DNA of 64,000 bases. Origin: Phycisphaerales bacterium. GTDB taxonomy: Bacteria > Planctomycetota > Phycisphaerae > Phycisphaerales > SM1A02. The stretch spans positions 248,001 through 312,000 of the forward strand of contig JAQWPT010000033.1 of the NCBI GenBank assembly GCA_029245245.1, read 5' to 3'. Of this stretch, positions 7,188 to 16,767 are shown one piece after another. Each line of letters opens with the position of its first letter. The stretch's first letter is position 1. Under the pieces are notes generated by a model. That model was not told the DNA's origin. It saw only the letters and a program-made list of their open reading frames with translations, and did no database searches. A program made the translations under genes and the position numbers.

Positions 7188-8786
7188 ATGCACGAGGCCG
7201 ACCGGGAATCATTCCTGCAGCACGCCAAGGCGTTCAGCCTGGTGCCCATGGTGCGTCGACTCATGAGCGATCAGGTTACGCCTGTACTGGCCTACCGGAG
7301 GCTCGTGTCCCCGGACTCGAGGGCCTCGGCCAGCTTTCTTCTGGAGTCCGTCGAGGTCGGTGGATCTCTGGGTCGACATTCACTGGTCGGGGCGCACCCG
7401 ATCATCGAACTCTCGGCCCGTGGTCACGAAGTGACCATCATCGACCGCCGCACGGGTGAGGTCTCGACCCGGACGGAGCCCAATCCACTGGGAGCCCCCA
7501 GGGCCATGATCGAGGCAGAGGTGGTCGCGCCGCTGCCGCCATCGGTCGGCTCGGGAACTCTTCCTGGTTGTCGAGGCGGATGGTTCGGTCATGCCGGATA
7601 CGACACCGTGCGATACATCGAGCCCGATGCCCTGCCATTTTCCGCGGCTCCCACGGATGACCGGAACCTGCCGGACATGCATTTCGGTCTCTACCGGGAC
7701 CTGCTGATCTTCGACCACGTCGACAAGTTGCTGTACCTGGTCGTCCATGTGGCCGTGTCCGAACATGAATCCCCGGAGGCAGCATGGGACTCCGGGCAGA
7801 AGGCCCTGGAGGGGCTGGCCGCGATGGTGCAGGCAGACAGCGTGCCGCTGCCCGGTGGGGCCATCGATCTGGAACTGGGCTCGGACCCCGAGGTGCCCGG
7901 CAGATCAAACATGTCGCAATCGCAGTTCGAGTCCGCGGTCCAGCGGTGCCAGGAATACATCCGGGCGGGAGACGCCTTCCAGATCGTCCCCTCCCAGCGG
8001 TTCCAGCGGGAGACGACAGCGGATCCATTCGCCATCTACCGTGCTCTTCGAATCGTCAACCCCAGCCCGTACATGATCTACATGCAGACGCCGGAGGTGG
8101 TACTCGTCGCTTCCAGTCCGGAAATACTCTGCCGCGTCTCGGATCGCATCGTGACCAACCGGCCACTGGCCGGAACGAGGCGGCGTGGTTCCACGCCGGA
8201 GCAGGATGCGGCCTCCGCCCGGGAACTCCTGGCCGACCCCAAGGAGTGTGCCGAGCACACCATGCTCGTCGATCTTGCGAGAAACGACATCGGTCGCGTC
8301 TGCGATGCGGCCAGTATCAAGGTGCTGCGGTTGATGGAGGTCGAGCAGTACAGCCATGTGATGCACCTGAGTTCGACGGTCGTCGGGACTCTTCGTGAGG
8401 GGTTGGACTGCTGGGATGCCCTGCAGCAATCGCTTCCAGTGGGGACCGTCAGCGGGGCTCCGAAGGTTCGGGCCATGCAGATCATCGACGAACTGGAGCC
8501 GACGCGACGCGGCCCCTACGCCGGGGGCATCGGTGGCGTTGGATTCGGAGGCGACATGGATATCGCCATTGCGTTGCGGACCATGGTCATTCCCAACCAG
8601 CCTGCAGGGGTGGATCGCTGGACGGTGCACATGCAGGCCGGCGCCGGCATCGTGCTTGATTCGGATCCGTCACGTGAATACCAGGAGACGATCAGCAAGG
8701 CAGCGGCCATGGGGCGTGCCGTTGATCTCGCGGAGCGAGCCTTCGTCGGTGACGATGTGCCCGGGCAGGGGCGTCCCCTCGACTGA
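7188..8786 (+). CDS. trpE: Anthranilate synthase component I
   Basis: The ATG at 7188 gives 532 residues, the usual TrpE length. The N-terminal regulatory part has LLESVEVGG, the family's tryptophan-binding motif. The chorismate-binding part has PLAGTRRRG, DLARNDIGRV, GTVSGAPKVRAM and QAGAGIVLDSDP. It converts chorismate with ammonia from TrpG to anthranilate, the first step of tryptophan synthesis. No trpG is fused or adjacent. An extension upstream to 7095 would run through the promoter region and is not used. It ends two bases from the convergent epimerase gene. PabB is less likely because the LLES motif is intact. Confidence 0.95.
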   Translation: MHEADRESFLQHAKAFSLVPMVRRLMSDQVTPVLAYRRLVSPDSRASASFLLESVEVGGSLGRHSLVGAHPIIELSARGHEVTIIDRRTGEVSTRTEPNPLGAPRAMIEAEVVAPLPPSVGSGTLPGCRGGWFGHAGYDTVRYIEPDALPFSAAPTDDRNLPDMHFGLYRDLLIFDHVDKLLYLVVHVAVSEHESPEAAWDSGQKALEGLAAMVQADSVPLPGGAIDLELGSDPEVPGRSNMSQSQFESAVQRCQEYIRAGDAFQIVPSQRFQRETTADPFAIYRALRIVNPSPYMIYMQTPEVVLVASSPEILCRVSDRIVTNRPLAGTRRRGSTPEQDAASARELLADPKECAEHTMLVDLARNDIGRVCDAASIKVLRLMEVEQYSHVMHLSSTVVGTLREGLDCWDALQQSLPVGTVSGAPKVRAMQIIDELEPTRRGPYAGGIGGVGFGGDMDIAIALRTMVIPNQPAGVDRWTVHMQAGAGIVLDSDPSREYQETISKAAAMGRAVDLAERAFVGDDVPGQGRPLD

Positions 8787-8788
8787 GT

Positions 8789-9697
8789 TCAGATCACTCC
8801 GGCTTCCTGCATGCGATCACGCAGTTGGGCGAGGTGAGTGCGGATTCCTTCCATTCCGCGATCCAGTCGCAGGCCGAGGCCTTCTTCAAGTCGCGCTGTT
8901 TCGAACTGATTGCGTGGTTGCTCCGGACTGGACCGGTCGATCGGCACCTCCGTGTTCAGCAGGGCGCAGGCCAGTTCCGCCCAGTCGCACCAGCGGGCAT
9001 ACAGTTCGGCAAGGTGGTAGATGCCGGGAGGTTCTCCCGCACGGTCGGCGGCGGCGAGCGTGGCGCTGGCAACGTCTTCGACATGAATGAACTTGCCGCC
9101 CCCGGGCCGTTCAAACGGTGTTCCGCGGGCCACGCTGCGAAGGATCGGGTAGCCGATGGTCCGTTCAAGGCGTGGGTCGGGGCCGTAGACGGCCGCGGGA
9201 CGAATGGACATGAATGACAGACCGCTCGTGGCATGGGCCGACCAGAGGTGGGATTCCACCGCGGCCTTCAGTGCTCCGTAGTGGTTGCCGGGACGAGTGG
9301 GATGCTCGTCATCGATGCTGCCATTCCATCGATCCAGCATGTGGTGGTGCACGCCGACGGAACTCATGTAGACGACGTGGATGTTCCGGCGTGCTGCTTC
9401 GTCAAGGAGCTCCAGGCTGGCGATGAGATTGGAGTCGTAGTGTTCGGCCAGCTTGTCCTCCTTCAGGAGTTTCCAGTCCACGGAGTTGTGGACCAGGACG
9501 TCGGCCTCCTCGAGCAGGGGTGCAAATCGGGTCCGGTCATCCTGGGGGCCTTCGATGATCCGGTCCAGGTGCTCGGCAACATGATCCCGACGGCTCGTGG
9601 CCCGCAGCAGGCCGGTCACGAGATCGCCTCGTTCGGCAAACCTTCGTGCCAATGTCGCTCCGATGAAGCCGGACGCGCCTGTCAATGCAATCCGCAT
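8789..9697 (-). CDS. NAD(P)-dependent epimerase/dehydratase family protein
   Basis: A 302-residue extended short-chain dehydrogenase. The Rossmann motif GASGFIGATL is at residues 7-16, catalytic Ser in MSSVGV at about 112-113, and the YGALK motif gives Tyr140 and Lys144. The substrate is probably a nucleotide sugar or a similar alcohol, but nothing in the neighbourhood fixes it. An AGGAGG ribosome site lies a few bases before the ATG. Its -10-like element appears to be shared with the divergent AsmA-like gene. Confidence 0.88.
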   Translation of the reverse strand: MRIALTGASGFIGATLARRFAERGDLVTGLLRATSRRDHVAEHLDRIIEGPQDDRTRFAPLLEEADVLVHNSVDWKLLKEDKLAEHYDSNLIASLELLDEAARRNIHVVYMSSVGVHHHMLDRWNGSIDDEHPTRPGNHYGALKAAVESHLWSAHATSGLSFMSIRPAAVYGPDPRLERTIGYPILRSVARGTPFERPGGGKFIHVEDVASATLAAADRAGEPPGIYHLAELYARWCDWAELACALLNTEVPIDRSSPEQPRNQFETARLEEGLGLRLDRGMEGIRTHLAQLRDRMQEAGVI

Positions 9698-9727
9698 GGA
9701 AACCTCCTGCTCTGATGAGTCGGCGGC

Positions 9728-9734
9728 TACACTA
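9728..9734. promoter_or_regulatory. Shared divergent -10 element (TACACTA)
   Basis: Read on the plus strand it gives TACACT, 24 bases before the AsmA-like gene. Read on the minus strand it gives TAGTGT, 31 bases before the epimerase gene. One element may serve both directions. Confidence 0.4.
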
Positions 9735-9757
9735 CCTTCGAATCCGAGGCACCGTGC

Positions 9758-12700
9758 ATGACCTCTTCTCCCGCCATCCAGTCGCCTCCCGGTGATCGCT
9801 TCACGCGAGTCCGCCGATTCCTGTGGTGGGCCGGGGTGAGCCTCGTGATCATCGTGCTGGGCCTGCTGCTTTCAGCATGGATCCTTACTCGTCCGACTGT
9901 TCTGCAGGCCTTGTTCGAATCGAGCCTGTCGGATCGACTCGGGGCGGTCGTGGAGATCGAAGACGCCCAGTGGTCCGGCTGGTCCGGGGTCGAACTGACT
10001 GGCGTGGCGATCAAGGCCGAGGATCTGCAGGGGCCTGCGGCCGAGGTCGGCTACATCGACCGGCTCGAGGCGCAACTGGATTTCGGGCATCTTGTCATTG
10101 GCGGTTCTCCATTGACGAGCATCGTGGCGAACGGTGCACGACTTCGCATCGCTGAAAACGCCACGGATCCCTACGACGTGAACGTAGGTCGACTCTTCGG
10201 TGGTCGGGATGCCGCGGAGTTGCAGGAGATCCCCGATCTGCCGGATCGAATCGAGTTGATCGATTTCGTACTTGAGGTGGGCGACTTCCAGGGAGCGTCC
10301 TGGCAGCCTCGGAGCCAGCGTCGATTCAATGGAACCGCGCATCCCAAGGAAGGCACTCCCGGGTCGTACGAGATCGATCTCCTGGAAGTCGTCGAAGATG
10401 GGAACGAGAACGGGATCCAGCTGCATTGCAACTTCAGCCGTATCAACATGTCGCTCGAGTCAACCGTCACCAGCATCGATCTCGAGCAGGACATGTCGCT
10501 GCTGCCGGGCATGTTCCGGACGTACTGCGAACAGATGGACATCGAAGGCGATGTGCAGGAGATCACGTTCAGCATCGGTCGTGGAGATACGCTGCGGTTT
10601 GCCGCGACGTTGAAGGATGTCGGCCTGTCGTTTCCCACGGAACTCGGCCTCGACGAGCAGTGGGCACGATTTGAAAACCAGGGCATTTCGCCCGAGACAT
10701 ACGGCATTCCCCGCATGCTGGCGGAACATGGAGAGCTCCTCTACACAGACAAGGTGTTCAAGATCGTCGGGCTGCGAGGGCAGTTCCTGGGCGATGACAG
10801 CGAACAGCGTGCGGCGGTGAAGTTCAACCTCGATCTCGCGATCACCGACCCCGACTCCGAACCGGATGACCGCCAGGACATTGATCTCCAGTCGCGTCTG
10901 CTGGAGCGACTCGATCGATCCACGTACAGGCTGGTCCTTCGCACCGACGAGTTCCACCTCGGAACCGGTCCGGGCGAAGCCGTTCGGGCCGATCTCCCCG
11001 TGATCGTGGCCCAGATCCTGGCCATGTTCCAGGTGCGGACCTGCGATGTCAGCATCAACCTGCAGGCGCACCGGTCGAACGTGGAGAGCGACACGGACGA
11101 GTTCCAGTATCGACTGGCGGGCAATGTCCTGATCCGTGATGCATCGGGTGCCTACGAGAGATTTCCCTACCCGCTGGAGCAGTTGGATGCCCATGTGGAG
11201 TTCGACCGCGACACCGTCACCGTCCGTTCCCTGGATGCGCGTGGAGCGGGTGAATCCCGCATCAGCATCGCGGGGGATGTGGTCCCGGTTCGAATGGGAT
11301 CCGAGGTGAACCTCTCGCTGCGGGCCGATTCGCTTCCGCTGGATTCGTCCCTGCTCGATGCCATGCCGGACGAGGCGGCGTACACCCTGCGGAGTCTCTT
11401 CGGTCGGCATGGTGCATTGCTGCCGGCCGGTGAAGGCGAACACGAGGTCGTCGATCTTGATCTGCGTATTCTCCGGGACTCCGGCCCCGACCATCCCACC
11501 CGGCTCGAGGGCTCCATCAAGTTCGACGACATGCAACTCACCTGGGACTCCTTTCCCTACCCCATCCTGCTTCAGAAGGGCAGCCTGGAGTGGGAGGGAA
11601 ATACGATGAGCCTTCAGGGGCCCTCGGGCGAGGACATGATCCATTTCGAAACGCCGTCGGGAACAGATTGCGTGGCCCGTGGCTTCATCGATCTGCCGGT
11701 CGATGATCAACAGGCTTCCGGAGTCCTCGATCTGGAGGTGGTTGGCGAGCCGGTGACCCGTGACCTGGTCACGGCGCTGGATCGACTGTCGCCCGACGTC
11801 GCGGATCTGATCGAGGCTCTCCAGATCGATGGAACCATCAGCATTCTCGGCCCGGTCGTGGTCGATTCGCTCGGGGAAGTCGACTACACATTGATCATCC
11901 GGATCAATGACGCCACGGTTCGTCCTCGCGACCACCTTGCCAGGCTCATTGGTGCCCCGGATTCCTTCTGGTCACGTGGATTGGAGCTCACCGACGTCTC
12001 GGTCGAACTCGACGCAACGAAGGATCGGGTGGAAATCAGATCCTGTTCCGCTCGAGCCGGTGAAATGCAGCTTTCCATTGCCGGGACCTACCACCTCGAA
12101 GATCCGGAGCTCACATCGATCGATGTACGTGTCGATGGGGCTCCGATCCAGGAGCGATTGTTGCGACTTGCGTCCGGGGATCTTCGTACGACGCTCGAGA
12201 ATCTGTACGCACGATGGGAGCCCGCCGGAAGCATGGACCTCGACGTGATGGTCCGTGGGACCGGGCCCGGCGCTACAACGGTCAGCATCGACGCCGCGAG
12301 CGTGGCAATGCAATGCGGGGACGTGACGGAGCATCTGCGCATCGTGGGCGGGATGATGGTCGTCGGCGGTGGTTCGCTGACCATGGATGATCTGGAACTG
12401 GATGCACTGGCCGAGGAAGAACTTGATGGGCAGTACAGTCTGCAGGGGAGCATGAGCTGGGCCGATGAAGTCGTCGAGGCCGACTTTCGCTGCCAACTGG
12501 TCCACGGCCGGTTCGAGTCCCCGTTGCTGCTGGATCTGGCGATCGCATTCGCCGGAGAGGATCAGGTCCGCCCGTACATCGATGCGGAACCCCGTGGAGA
12601 GTTCGATGCCGAGAGTCGCGTGCAGCGTTCGCATGATGCGCCCTGGTCATGGACTCTGGACGCCACGCCCCGTGATATTGAAGCACGCTACGACTCCGCC

Positions 12701-13885
12701 CTGATGCAAGCCACGTTCGATGGTGGCAGCCTCCAGGTGCGCAACGGCGAACTGTTCTTCGACTCGCTCGCTGGCCGGTTCGAATCGGGAACCTTCCGGA
12801 TTTCAGGCGATCTGCAGCCCGGGGCGCTGACGACTGCCGACCTGCACTTCGATTTCGAGGGTCGCATTCGATCTCCGGAGATTCTCGCCCTCATTCCGTC
12901 GGCGGGGGGAGAGGTTCTGGAGGGCATTTCGTTTGTCGACGGGCAGCACAGTGCAATGCGCGGTGGCCACCTTGTGCTCGCCATCGATCATGCCCAGGGC
13001 ACCGTGGCATCGACGTTCGAGGGGGACCTGCTTGTCGACGCGGCGTCCATGGAAGCTGGAATCGCGATCGACTCGATCACCGGACGGTTTGGAATACGGG
13101 TCAAGACAGCCACCGGTGAACCCACCGGCTTCCGGCTTGAGGGCCACTGCGATGCCATGAATGTGCTCGATCGCCGACTTGAACGCACTCGCATCAAACT
13201 GGATCTCGACGAGAGTGGCCAGGTGGTGCGGCTTGTCGAGCTGTCCGGCGATCTCGCCGGGGGTGAGGTGCACGCCCACGGCAGGTGTGACCTGGGAGAG
13301 AAGCGTGACTGGGAGGCCCACGTCCTGATCGCGGATGCCGGGTTGGCGGCGTTCATGGACATGCCTTCCGCATCCAGTCCTGATGAACCTGACAAGCCCC
13401 TGGATGGACGTCTCTTCGCGTCCGTTTCGATGTCTGGCCTGCTTGACGCTGCTGATAAGCGACTTGGTCGGGGGCAGGTCCGGATCTACGATGGAGCAAT
13501 GCAGCCGCTCCCCTTCACGGTGGGGCTCTACCAATTGCTCCAGTTCAGCATGCCCGTCGTGGATGCTCCCGAGTACATCAGCATCGCCTACCACTCAGTT
13601 GGAGACGAGATACTTCTTGATCGCATCCGGATCGAGAGTCATATGGGTGATGTGGTGGCATTCTCCCTCACGGGCGAGGGGTCCTACGACTGGGAGACGC
13701 AGCACATCGATGCCGTGCTTCGGCCGCGATCAGGCTGGGCCCTGTTGAGCGATGTGTTCGGTGCACTGCAGGACCAGTTCTATGCCGTCGGTGTCCAGGG
13801 GCCCATCGAGGATCCAGAGGTCTTCATCATCCCATTCCCGGGTATGCGGGAAGAAGATCGGACCGCCTGGGTTCCGCCCCTATAA
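9758..13885 (+). CDS. AsmA/TamB-like envelope protein
   Basis: The 1375-residue protein has one N-terminal membrane segment at about residues 22-44 (WWAGVSLVIIVLGLLLSAW) and then a long periplasmic body made of repeating beta-strand units. The start after the membrane segment (LGAVVEIEDAQWSGWSGVELTGVAI) and the C-terminal part (GQVRIYDGAMQPLPF, then DEILLDRIRIESHMGDVVAFSLTGEG) resemble the AsmA-like and DUF3971/YhdP families, which form hydrophobic grooves that move phospholipids to the outer membrane. The family call is from pattern only. It fits an outer-membrane lineage. Neighbours do not add detail, though pssA lies 2 kb downstream. Confidence 0.75.
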   Translation: MTSSPAIQSPPGDRFTRVRRFLWWAGVSLVIIVLGLLLSAWILTRPTVLQALFESSLSDRLGAVVEIEDAQWSGWSGVELTGVAIKAEDLQGPAAEVGYIDRLEAQLDFGHLVIGGSPLTSIVANGARLRIAENATDPYDVNVGRLFGGRDAAELQEIPDLPDRIELIDFVLEVGDFQGASWQPRSQRRFNGTAHPKEGTPGSYEIDLLEVVEDGNENGIQLHCNFSRINMSLESTVTSIDLEQDMSLLPGMFRTYCEQMDIEGDVQEITFSIGRGDTLRFAATLKDVGLSFPTELGLDEQWARFENQGISPETYGIPRMLAEHGELLYTDKVFKIVGLRGQFLGDDSEQRAAVKFNLDLAITDPDSEPDDRQDIDLQSRLLERLDRSTYRLVLRTDEFHLGTGPGEAVRADLPVIVAQILAMFQVRTCDVSINLQAHRSNVESDTDEFQYRLAGNVLIRDASGAYERFPYPLEQLDAHVEFDRDTVTVRSLDARGAGESRISIAGDVVPVRMGSEVNLSLRADSLPLDSSLLDAMPDEAAYTLRSLFGRHGALLPAGEGEHEVVDLDLRILRDSGPDHPTRLEGSIKFDDMQLTWDSFPYPILLQKGSLEWEGNTMSLQGPSGEDMIHFETPSGTDCVARGFIDLPVDDQQASGVLDLEVVGEPVTRDLVTALDRLSPDVADLIEALQIDGTISILGPVVVDSLGEVDYTLIIRINDATVRPRDHLARLIGAPDSFWSRGLELTDVSVELDATKDRVEIRSCSARAGEMQLSIAGTYHLEDPELTSIDVRVDGAPIQERLLRLASGDLRTTLENLYARWEPAGSMDLDVMVRGTGPGATTVSIDAASVAMQCGDVTEHLRIVGGMMVVGGGSLTMDDLELDALAEEELDGQYSLQGSMSWADEVVEADFRCQLVHGRFESPLLLDLAIAFAGEDQVRPYIDAEPRGEFDAESRVQRSHDAPWSWTLDATPRDIEARYDSALMQATFDGGSLQVRNGELFFDSLAGRFESGTFRISGDLQPGALTTADLHFDFEGRIRSPEILALIPSAGGEVLEGISFVDGQHSAMRGGHLVLAIDHAQGTVASTFEGDLLVDAASMEAGIAIDSITGRFGIRVKTATGEPTGFRLEGHCDAMNVLDRRLERTRIKLDLDESGQVVRLVELSGDLAGGEVHAHGRCDLGEKRDWEAHVLIADAGLAAFMDMPSASSPDEPDKPLDGRLFASVSMSGLLDAADKRLGRGQVRIYDGAMQPLPFTVGLYQLLQFSMPVVDAPEYISIAYHSVGDEILLDRIRIESHMGDVVAFSLTGEGSYDWETQHIDAVLRPRSGWALLSDVFGALQDQFYAVGVQGPIEDPEVFIIPFPGMREEDRTAWVPPL

Positions 13886-13886
13886 T
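13881..13886 (+). promoter_or_regulatory. Perfect -10 hexamer before the LOG gene
   Basis: TATAAT overlaps the stop codon of the AsmA-like gene and leaves a 25-base leader containing AAGGAG before the ATG at 13912. No clear -35. Confidence 0.45.
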
Positions 13887-13911
13887 CTCCTTCTCAACGG
13901 GAAGGAGCCGC

Positions 13912-14958
13912 ATGGCAGGGCGATCACGAAAACCAGACGCATACCGCATCGAGGCGGAAGGGCTCATTGATCGGCTCTCCGAGGGCGGTTCAGAACTCGA
14001 TCGTCGACTGGCTGCGGACATGATCCGCACCGCGGTGCGATTGCTGGACGATGGGTGTGACACCGGGCAGATGAAGATGATGACCAATGCCCTTCGGGAG
14101 ATGCGGTCGTCCTGGCGGGTGTTCGCCGACTATCGCGGCATCCGGAAGGTGTCGATCTATGGATCGGCTCGGACCCCGGAGGACCATCCGGACTACCAGG
14201 CAGCACGTGACTTCAGTCGACTCATGGCCGAGCACGCCTGGATGGCGATCACGGGCGCGGGTGATGGCATCATGAAGGCGGGGCACGAGGGGCCGACGCG
14301 TGATGCCAGTTTCGGCCTGCGCATACGCCTGCCGTTCGAGACGGCGGCCAACGAAGTCATCGAGGGTGACCCCAAGCTCATCAGTTTCCGCTACTTCTTC
14401 ACTCGGAAGGTCATGTTCATGGCCCATGCCGATGCGGTGACGGTGTTCCCGGGAGGATTCGGAACCCAGGACGAACTGTTCGAAGCATTGACCCTGATCC
14501 AGACGGGCAAGTCGAACCTCATCCCGATCGTGCTGCTGGAGGGGACCGACGGTGTCTACTGGGAACACTGGGAGAACTACATTGAGAAGAGCCTTGGTGA
14601 CAACGGGTGGATCAGTCCCGAGGACTTCAGTCTCATCTACCGGGCCAGTTCTCCCGAGGACGCGTGCAGCCACATCCTGAACTTCTACCGTGGGTACCAC
14701 TCCAAGCGGTATGTCGGGGATCACCTCGTGATCCGGTTGCGACATGCCTTGGAGCCGGCCCACCTCGACGAGTTGAACACGGAGTTCTCCGACCTCGTTC
14801 ATACCGGGGCCATTGAACAGAGTGCCGCCTTGCCCGAGGAATCGGACCACCTGGATCTGCCGCGGATCATGTTCCACCATCATCGGAGAGGCTGGGCCAG
14901 GGTCCGGCAGATGATCGATCGAATCAACGAGATGTCTCCGGGATCGGAATCGGAATGA
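13912..14958 (+). CDS. LOG family protein (nucleotide 5'-monophosphate phosphoribohydrolase-like)
   Basis: The 348-residue protein has the LOG core: a Rossmann start with IYGSARTPEDHPDY, ITGAGDGIMKAGHEG, and the signature PGGFGTQDELFEAL near residue 180. LOG enzymes release ribose 5-phosphate from nucleotides such as cytokinin ribotides; many bacterial members were once called lysine decarboxylases. The protein is longer than the usual 180-220 residues, with a 70-residue N-terminal and a 100-residue C-terminal extension of unknown role. It has a strong GGAAGGAG ribosome site. Its stop overlaps the next gene by four bases. Confidence 0.87.
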   Translation: MAGRSRKPDAYRIEAEGLIDRLSEGGSELDRRLAADMIRTAVRLLDDGCDTGQMKMMTNALREMRSSWRVFADYRGIRKVSIYGSARTPEDHPDYQAARDFSRLMAEHAWMAITGAGDGIMKAGHEGPTRDASFGLRIRLPFETAANEVIEGDPKLISFRYFFTRKVMFMAHADAVTVFPGGFGTQDELFEALTLIQTGKSNLIPIVLLEGTDGVYWEHWENYIEKSLGDNGWISPEDFSLIYRASSPEDACSHILNFYRGYHSKRYVGDHLVIRLRHALEPAHLDELNTEFSDLVHTGAIEQSAALPEESDHLDLPRIMFHHHRRGWARVRQMIDRINEMSPGSESE

Positions 14959-15776
14959 ATCCACGGGTGGCCGTTGCCGTACTCGTGGCCATGCTGATCC
15001 TTGCGTCCTGCGCTGCCAGGATCGAGCGTCATACGGTTTCGCCGGTGCCAGCTGCGACCGCATCCCCGGTGATCATCGGTGACGGAATGGAACTTCGCTG
15101 CTACCGGATCGATGTCGATCAAGTGGAGGTCCGCCGCGCTCTGAAGGGACTTGATGCCCGCCTGCGAAGTTCAACAACCCTGGTGCTGCGTGGGCTGGAG
15201 TACTACGAGTTGGATGCCGATCGGCTGGACGATCTGGTCTCAGTCGTCGGAAACGGGGCGGCGTGGAACATCCGCTGGCTCGGCCAGTCCTTTACCTGGC
15301 TGAACATGCTGCCTGCGAAGGTTCCTGTGGACGACGATGGCCACAACGCCTGGATCGCCCTGCCGGGTCGAACCTGGTCGACCATGATGGAGGATGGCCC
15401 TGCCGTCTACATGGAGGCCATGCCGATGGTGGGATACGAACGGGTCGGCGGCGATGGATCCGAGCGGTTCGCCATGCTCCGGGAGGAGGATCTCCGGGCT
15501 GAGTACGTGCTCCGCCCTGGCACCTGCCTCGTGCTCATCGGCGGCGGTGGGGTTCCGATCGTGGATGCCGACATCGAGCCCATCGGTGGGCAAGAGATCG
15601 AACAGGGGGTCACCATGGAAACGCTCGGCGGCCTACTGACCCGCACCACGGATCCCGGCTTCCGGGCCAGGAACCTGGAAGGCCGGGAGCGTGATCTGCT
15701 GGTCTTCCTGCCCCATTTTACGGAGCAGCGGCTGCGACCACTCAAGTCGACGTCGGGTTCCGGAGGCCGAAATTAG
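14955..15776 (+). CDS. Lipoprotein of unknown function
   Basis: The 273-residue protein starts with a lipoprotein signal peptide (VAVLVAMLILASC, lipobox LASC). The mature part has no motif I recognise; it is rich in beta-strand-like stretches and includes a central segment TFTWLNM and the GGGGVPIVDAD turn. It is translationally coupled to the LOG gene by a four-base overlap. A cell-envelope location is likely; no function can be given. Confidence 0.75.
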   Translation: MNPRVAVAVLVAMLILASCAARIERHTVSPVPAATASPVIIGDGMELRCYRIDVDQVEVRRALKGLDARLRSSTTLVLRGLEYYELDADRLDDLVSVVGNGAAWNIRWLGQSFTWLNMLPAKVPVDDDGHNAWIALPGRTWSTMMEDGPAVYMEAMPMVGYERVGGDGSERFAMLREEDLRAEYVLRPGTCLVLIGGGGVPIVDADIEPIGGQEIEQGVTMETLGGLLTRTTDPGFRARNLEGRERDLLVFLPHFTEQRLRPLKSTSGSGGRN

Positions 15777-15788
15777 CCCCCATCCTGA

Positions 15789-15794
15789 TAGACT
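15789..15794 (+). promoter_or_regulatory. -10-like TAGACT before pssA
   Basis: TAGACT ends six bases before the pssA ATG, with no ribosome-binding site between. The same hexamer recurs at 24864-24859 (minus) and 55506-55511. Confidence 0.35.
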
Positions 15795-15800
15795 GTATGC

Positions 15801-16748
15801 ATGCGTGTTGGTTTTGAACAGGACGAAGATCCGGCCCTTGAGGGTGCCTGGTCCGAGGCGACTTCCTCCCAGGTGAATCGCCAGGGGCGCAGGCGTCGCC
15901 TGCGAACCCTCGGTCCCGCCGGGGTGTGGCCCACGCTCTTTACCCTTGGGAATCTCATTTCCGGCTTCGCGGCGATCTACTGCGCCACAAGGCCGATCGA
16001 CAGCATCGGGTTCTGGGGCATGTCCAGCCTCGCCCTGGCCTGCCTGCTGATTCTTCTCGGGCTCATCCTCGATTCCGTGGACGGATCCGTAGCGCGACTG
16101 ACCGGCGGTGTGACGGAGATCGGCGGGCAACTTGATGCCCTGGCCGACATGATCACCTTCGGTGTGGCCCCCGCATTCATCATGCTGCATGCATGCAGCC
16201 TGTCGATCGGGACCGGTGATGCCGGCAGCATTCTGCAGCCGGGCACATCGAATGTCATTGGACGATTCTGCTGGGCCACTGCCGCGCTCTTCATCTGTTG
16301 TGCCGCGTTGCGATTGGCCCGGTTCAACGTCGAAACCGCAGCCGGGCGGCTCGGTGATCACATGACATTCCGCGGCATGCCGTCCCCCGGAGCCGCAGGC
16401 ACGATTGCCAGCCTGGTCCTGCTGCACCAGCACCTGGCCAAGATCCAGGATCCGTCTGGATTCGTATCCGGGTTCATGAGTGTCATCCTGTACTCCGTTC
16501 CGATCATCACGCTCCTGGTCGCGATTGCGATGATCTCCGGCATTCCCTATCGACATGCAACGAACCGGTACCTCCGCGTCAACCGCAGTTTCGGATACAC
16601 CGCATGGATCGCCGTCGTGGTCGTCCTGTTGATCTGGTGGTTCCAGGAGACACTGGCCTTCGTGTTCATTATCTACGGCCTGTCCGGTCCGGTGATCTAT
16701 CTTGCCAGCAGGATCCGGGCCTACCCCGGTACCGCTGTCCAGGCCTGA
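15801..16748 (+). CDS. pssA: CDP-diacylglycerol-serine O-phosphatidyltransferase
   Basis: The 315-residue membrane protein carries the full CDP-alcohol phosphatidyltransferase signature, DG-x2-AR-x8-G-x3-D-x3-D, in DSVDGSVARL followed by GGQLDALAD. Several hydrophobic segments follow. The FGVAPAF stretch after the motif is typical of phosphatidylserine synthase, which joins serine to CDP-diacylglycerol in the inner membrane and leads to phosphatidylethanolamine. The N-terminal 40 residues are polar and basic. gltX follows after 19 bases. Confidence 0.9.
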   Translation: MRVGFEQDEDPALEGAWSEATSSQVNRQGRRRRLRTLGPAGVWPTLFTLGNLISGFAAIYCATRPIDSIGFWGMSSLALACLLILLGLILDSVDGSVARLTGGVTEIGGQLDALADMITFGVAPAFIMLHACSLSIGTGDAGSILQPGTSNVIGRFCWATAALFICCAALRLARFNVETAAGRLGDHMTFRGMPSPGAAGTIASLVLLHQHLAKIQDPSGFVSGFMSVILYSVPIITLLVAIAMISGIPYRHATNRYLRVNRSFGYTAWIAVVVVLLIWWFQETLAFVFIIYGLSGPVIYLASRIRAYPGTAVQA

Positions 16749-16767
16749 CCCTTTCAACGAGCGCTCC

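Noticed and set aside
10460-11935. Long open frame of 491 codons on the minus strand
   Set aside because: It lies wholly opposite the AsmA-like gene, has no recognisable domain or ribosome site, and such antisense frames are common in GC-rich DNA with third-position bias.
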